A stretch of DNA of 64,000 nt, taken from Rhizophagus irregularis (Eukaryota > Glomeromycota > Glomeromycetes > Glomerales > Glomeraceae). Each line of letters opens with the position of its first letter. Within the stretch, counting starts at the first letter, position 1. The translations under genes and the position numbers were made by a program. Below, piece after piece: positions 59,801 through 64,000 of this stretch. The notes beneath the pieces are model-generated. The model did no database searches. It saw nothing but the letters and a program-made list of their open reading frames with translations, and was not told the DNA's origin. The stretch covers positions 4,092,001-4,156,000 of the forward strand of contig NC_089440.1 of assembly GCF_026210795.1 (NCBI RefSeq), written 5' to 3'.

Positions 59801-62800
59801 CGGCCCAATCCTTTACTTATAGATACTTCAATGAAGTAATCACAAAGACTCTGTTGGAAACTTTTTGTAATTCTATTAAGTAGGATATTATAATTAAGAG
59901 GACAATGACTCCATAACTCTATTAATAGCCTATAAGGAGCGTCTAAAATATTATAATTCGAACCATTATTCGAGTCCGTAACTATTAATGCCTCATCGTT
60001 AGAAATGTATTCTAAAATCTTATTCAAATCTATGTCGTCCGAATCAACAGTATCAGGAACCGAAAGTTCAAAAACAGGCTGACCTTGTCGATTCAATAAA
60101 GTGAAACAGAGTCCTGCAATCCCTTGACCGACTGATGCCTCAAAAGGATGTGTACGAGATTGGTTGTTATTGTTATAAAAGAAGACAAATTCATGAAGTT
60201 GGATATTATTTGTTGTTGGAGTTTTTCTATCCATTCGGAAAATTCAGTTAAGTATCGTATTAAAAAAAATTTACATACGTTCAAAAAACTGGTAAGATCT
60301 GTGTAACATACCTCCCGCTGTCAGAAGTCGAATCTGGAAATTCGGTTGTTCCATAGTTTGAGTTATAATGACGCTTTATTGCGTTCGTCACTTCTGGTCC
60401 TTGTAAAGTGTTGAGGTACAAAGAAATATTTTGTCTAAAATACACCAAGAAAGCATAAATATTTCTTATACATGATGGTGCTTTTAAAGATAGGCGATGG
60501 GGAGTTCTATGAATAGGTAAAATAAAATCTACATCCTAAATGATAATAATAATAGTAAAAATATTATATACATATAAGGTAAAACAAATAGCAAACTACA
60601 GAGATTAATTTTATATAAACTTAACTAACCGCTCGAGTTGGATTTACTTTAAGATTACGAGCAAGAAAGGTAGACATAACATTAAGAGTTATGTTTGAAA
60701 TCAATCTTTTTTCTAACGATTCCATTAACTTTTCGGTTATCTCTTTGCCTGGAGTATCCAAACCAAAAACTTCTACGACTAATTCTCGAGAATCTGTTAC
60801 TCTAGCTTGAGCATTCGATTTGCGTGGACTTCCTTCATTTTTTGGTGGAGGTTTTCGTGATTCATCAGTAACATGAATATTTGATTGTGATTCCAAATTC
60901 GAAAATCGAGAAGAATCATCAAAATTCTCATCAACAATATAAGTTGAGGATACTTCTACTTCAAATATTTTGAGATAAACGATATAATCTTCGCTCCTTA
61001 TTACATACATATTTTTTCTATTAGAAACTTCAAATGCATTAAGCACAGATGATGCAATGCCATTTAATGCTTGGTTCGGTTTTAGCCGCCAATGGAGTGG
61101 AAACGATTGTTTATAAACCAATGGACATTCAAACTGCCCTGGTCTAAATTTTTTCGAAACAGTCACATTCCCATCATTTGGTGCCATTGAAAGCACGTCA
61201 ACCAAGTCAGATGAAAACTCTCCCTCAGAATCCGATGAACCGTCAGAAGGAACCAAAAAGTTGCTAAATACATACAAGAGAATCAAGAACAAACAATCTA
61301 TTACATAAACAATTTAATAGTAGACTATCCTTGTTCCTTACCTACAGCTACGTAAATAACATAGTTCGTCTAATAATACTAATCTATTGACTTTTTCGGA
61401 AATTTGTATTATACAATTTCGCACATGTTTGATTATATTAGCACGTTCGATTGCTGAAACCGCCTTTGAATAGAAATACATTTGTATACAAGTTTCTTGT
61501 GGGATAAGCAACAACCAAAACAATTGTTTATGTACAACATGTCTCTTAACAGATTTAACATTTTGATGATCTAATTTAGTATCATTTTCATCAAGGGAAT
61601 AAATACTAATTCCAAGACCTTGGCAAATATCGCTATCCTCATCAGGATAATTATCGTCATACGTATCTTCCAGAATATTAAGAGATGAATTTTCAGAGAT
61701 TCTATTTGAATCAAAATCAGACATACTATTGACAATTATAGGTTCACTCCTCTCTTCATCTTCGCTTATATAAAAGCAGCCTTCAACTTGATTTAATGAA
61801 TATGGTGACATATTAGTTTTACTAAATTCTTTTAAGAATCTTTCCTGTCCTTTTTCATCATTAACAAAGGATAATGGAACATTAAAAGTAGTCGGAAAAT
61901 CGACAAACGGATTTTTATGTTTCAACTGTGCTTGAATATATGAAAGGACCAATTTTTCTACAGGTTGCGATTTCAATAGTCCATGCATTATTTCCTCTCT
62001 TAATAACCAATCAATACGATGTCGAGTCTCTGCCAGAGCTTCTTGTTTGTCAGTAGTAAGTGAATCCATATTTTCTTTTGTACTTTCAAAGGCACTATAA
62101 TTTAAATATCTTACGTTATCGATCGTTAAGAAAAACAAGAGTACGTAAAATAAGTAATTTTGAAATACCTTGTCACGTTATCATCCGTTCTGAGATCAAC
62201 GAAACCTAGAGCTATTTCGGCAATTTCATTATCAACTTTAGGCAAAGTCAAACAAATAAGATGCAAGGTAGCGGTAGTGCCATCAGAGGATTCCACAGGA
62301 GATGTTTTTGTCCCGATTGATTCTGGAGAAAAATCGTAAAATTTGCCATCCACTGTACACGAATAACTTGTTGGCAAGCTTGAAACAGGAAATTTCACGA
62401 AACTAGATTCTCCTGGTCTATAGTCTCTATGCGCGTAATCAATATTCTCAAGCACACGGGTTGAAGCCGGTTTCTTGAGGGTGCATTCAAGCCGTAAAAA
62501 TAAAGGATTATCTGCATAATTAAAAACATCCAGAAAGCTTCCTGCAATATCAGCAGCATTTTCGTTATCTATAGACAACGAATTTGGTTTTTTGAAATTT
62601 GGCCGATAATAATATATATTTTGCAATTCATCTCCATCAAAATTGGCCGGTTCAAAGTAATGACCAAGTACAGCAACAAATTTTTGATATACGTCGTCGA
62701 CATCATCACTATGTAAGAGTGTTTCTTATTTTAAATAATGATTAATCGTAAAGAACTTGAAAATAGTAAAATGTACCAACCTATCTGGTCTCTCTCGAGA

Positions 62801-64000
62801 AGCTTTTACATGTACATTGACATACCCTGTGATATCTATATCAACAGAAGTTTCTACGCAAGTGTCAATCGCTTTAAGAAAATCAGTTTTTGTAACTTTA
62901 TGTCTTTGTAAAACACTAGCGTATACAGACTTAACAAATCCATGAGAATATAACTGTGTAATATTTAAAGTGATTTGTGTTGCCTGATCTGAAAGATCCG
63001 AATTAGAGAAATTTTCGGAAAAAGAACCACTTAACAAACTAGGATCTAATGAATTTTTAGTTGAAGTTACAGCTTTATGAAATAAAGAAATAGTTTCAAA
63101 AGATAGGGCCTGATCTCGACTAGAATCTAGTGACTTGTTTATAGAATCACTTCGAACTTGGGGTCTTTTACATAAAAATATTATTATACTCATAAAACAC
63201 GATTTGTTGTCAACTTGAAATCCGCGATTTTGTTTCATAATATCTAATATAACCCTAAACGATGGAATAATTATTAGAATAAATGAACTAAAATCAACAA
63301 TTTTTATGAAGCATCGAGACTCTCTTAAATTCTTGATATATGCTATTGTAGTTGAAGTTTCTTGAAAAATGTCGGTTTTAGACAACCCACTAATAATTTC
63401 TTTTAATATTGAATCTTTAGAATCAATATTACTTGTATCAACTTCTCCGTCTGCATAATTGGTTAGAGTCTTTTCAACAAAAAGATGCAATAAAGCAAAG
63501 TCACGATCTAAAGGACTTAATGACGCAATAGAGGCGCGATCAATAATGTAAGTTACTTCAATAGTTGGGTTTTTGGGTAACGAGAGGGACAATTTCTTTT
63601 GCTGTGCCGCTTCTATATATGACAAATTTCTATTGCTTATGCTACCTTTCCTTATATAAGGGCTTGACTCCAGAGATCTTAGATCTTCATAACTAGAGGC
63701 TTCACTGTTCATAGATGATGATTGTTTAACAGATTGCAAATTAACTTTGGATAAAGATTTGAAAGAAGGAATATTATAATTGGCGATTAGTAATCCACTC
63801 GATTTGAGTAATACAGGAAGATTGAATAAGCTCGGGAGATGGGATGGCTTAGGTAGAGCTAAGCCGTATGAATTCCTACGATGTGACACGCGTGTTTTTG
63901 CAATATAGTGTATTTGATCGAAAGTCACTAATTGAGATAATATTTGACGGTCTATTGCTGATATTTTATAAGCAACAGATTCATAAAGGTCTCTTAAGAG
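56809..64000 (-). CDS. SZT2-like protein (KICSTOR subunit), 5' end outside window
   Basis: Seven exons are visible on the minus strand: 64000..62781 (partial at 5'), 62708..62169, 62094..61342, 61263..60630, 60535..60312, 60226..57397, 57306..56809. The phases agree throughout and give 2,232 residues ending in TAG at 56809. Recognisable blocks are QSFPLHWRLKPNQALNGIAS, QLHEFVFFYNN with GIAGLCFTLL, the region with RLTTAPGVAEIDRYNLRVF and NSFVYDFHLKYIKHVLES, and a C-terminal FAADLARTIGYWLWDKL. This resembles SZT2, a giant protein (about 3,400 residues in human) that with KICSTOR tethers GATOR1 to the lysosome or vacuole to restrain TORC1 under amino-acid starvation. About one third, at the N-terminus, would lie beyond 64000. 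Ser/Asn-rich linkers with RRSS-type sites (about 59330-59390) may be phosphorylated. No catalytic domain is expected. Family call from memory of motifs. Confidence 0.8.

Noticed and set aside
1-64000. rRNA genes, telomeric repeats, bacterial-type operons or riboswitches
   Set aside because: None seen on either strand; spliced genes and composition rule out a prokaryotic source.

Overview
This window looks like eukaryotic nuclear DNA that is very AT-rich. It has short GT-AG introns (about 70-95 nt in the host genes), long poly-A/poly-T runs, many simple tandem repeats and layered DNA transposons. The gene set is fungal: an Ecl1-type zinc protein, a Bre4/DUF2421 membrane protein, a fungal Sec11, and a Crinkler-like gene. 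It also holds an SZT2 homologue, which points to an early-diverging fungus. An arbuscular mycorrhizal fungus of the Rhizophagus type is my best guess, inferred from composition and gene content and not proven.

Layout. Bases 1-28,380 are a gene-poor AT desert with tandem repeats. It holds one two-exon gene for a small basic protein (6,720-7,163), an Ecl1-family gene (8,367-8,864, minus), two weak small-ORF candidates, and relics of Tigger-, hAT- and unclassified inverted-repeat elements near 24.4-26.9 kb. Bases 28,384-35,438 carry three intact plus-strand genes: a 1,219-residue Bre4-like transporter-type protein, a mitochondrial Mit_KHE1/Mrx19-like protein, and a small secreted, probably GPI-anchored protein. 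Bases 38,852-51,500 are an accessory transposon-rich block. A decayed Crinkler-like gene (minus) is split by a hAT element (39,183-45,936, perfect 8-bp target duplication CCCTGAAG). The hAT transposase gene is split in turn by a 3.5-kb element with CACTG termini (41,092-44,622). A 310-bp foldback MITE also sits in the Crinkler-like locus. A complete but frameshifted pogo/Tigger element (48,212-51,021) and a 172-bp derivative follow. Bases 55,237-64,000 are a compact housekeeping block: SEC11 (plus), then a pterin-4a-carbinolamine dehydratase and the 3' two thirds of SZT2 (both minus).

The most unusual feature is inside the CACTG-ended element. It is an array of about nineteen units of roughly 100-150 bp which, read on the minus strand, alternate short GC-richer exon-like pieces (about 24-65 nt) with 80-100 nt intron-like pieces that carry good GT and AG borders. 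Almost every intron-like piece has a short, compensatorily varying inverted repeat (core GAAACGTT/AACGTTTC) just before its polypyrimidine tract. In two of the three unit classes a second inverted repeat overlaps the 5' splice site. Splicing on paper keeps one frame open across many of the mini-exons. A second, unrelated-looking 112-bp array (53.0-53.8 kb) has the same design. This looks like a hairpin-intron micro-exon gene carried by a transposon. It is a reading of the sequence only; RNA data would decide it.

Functionally, the intact genes cover secretion (SEC11), membrane transport, mitochondrial ion homeostasis, pterin recycling and amino-acid signalling to TORC1 (SZT2). The middle block records repeated transposon insertion into an effector-like gene.
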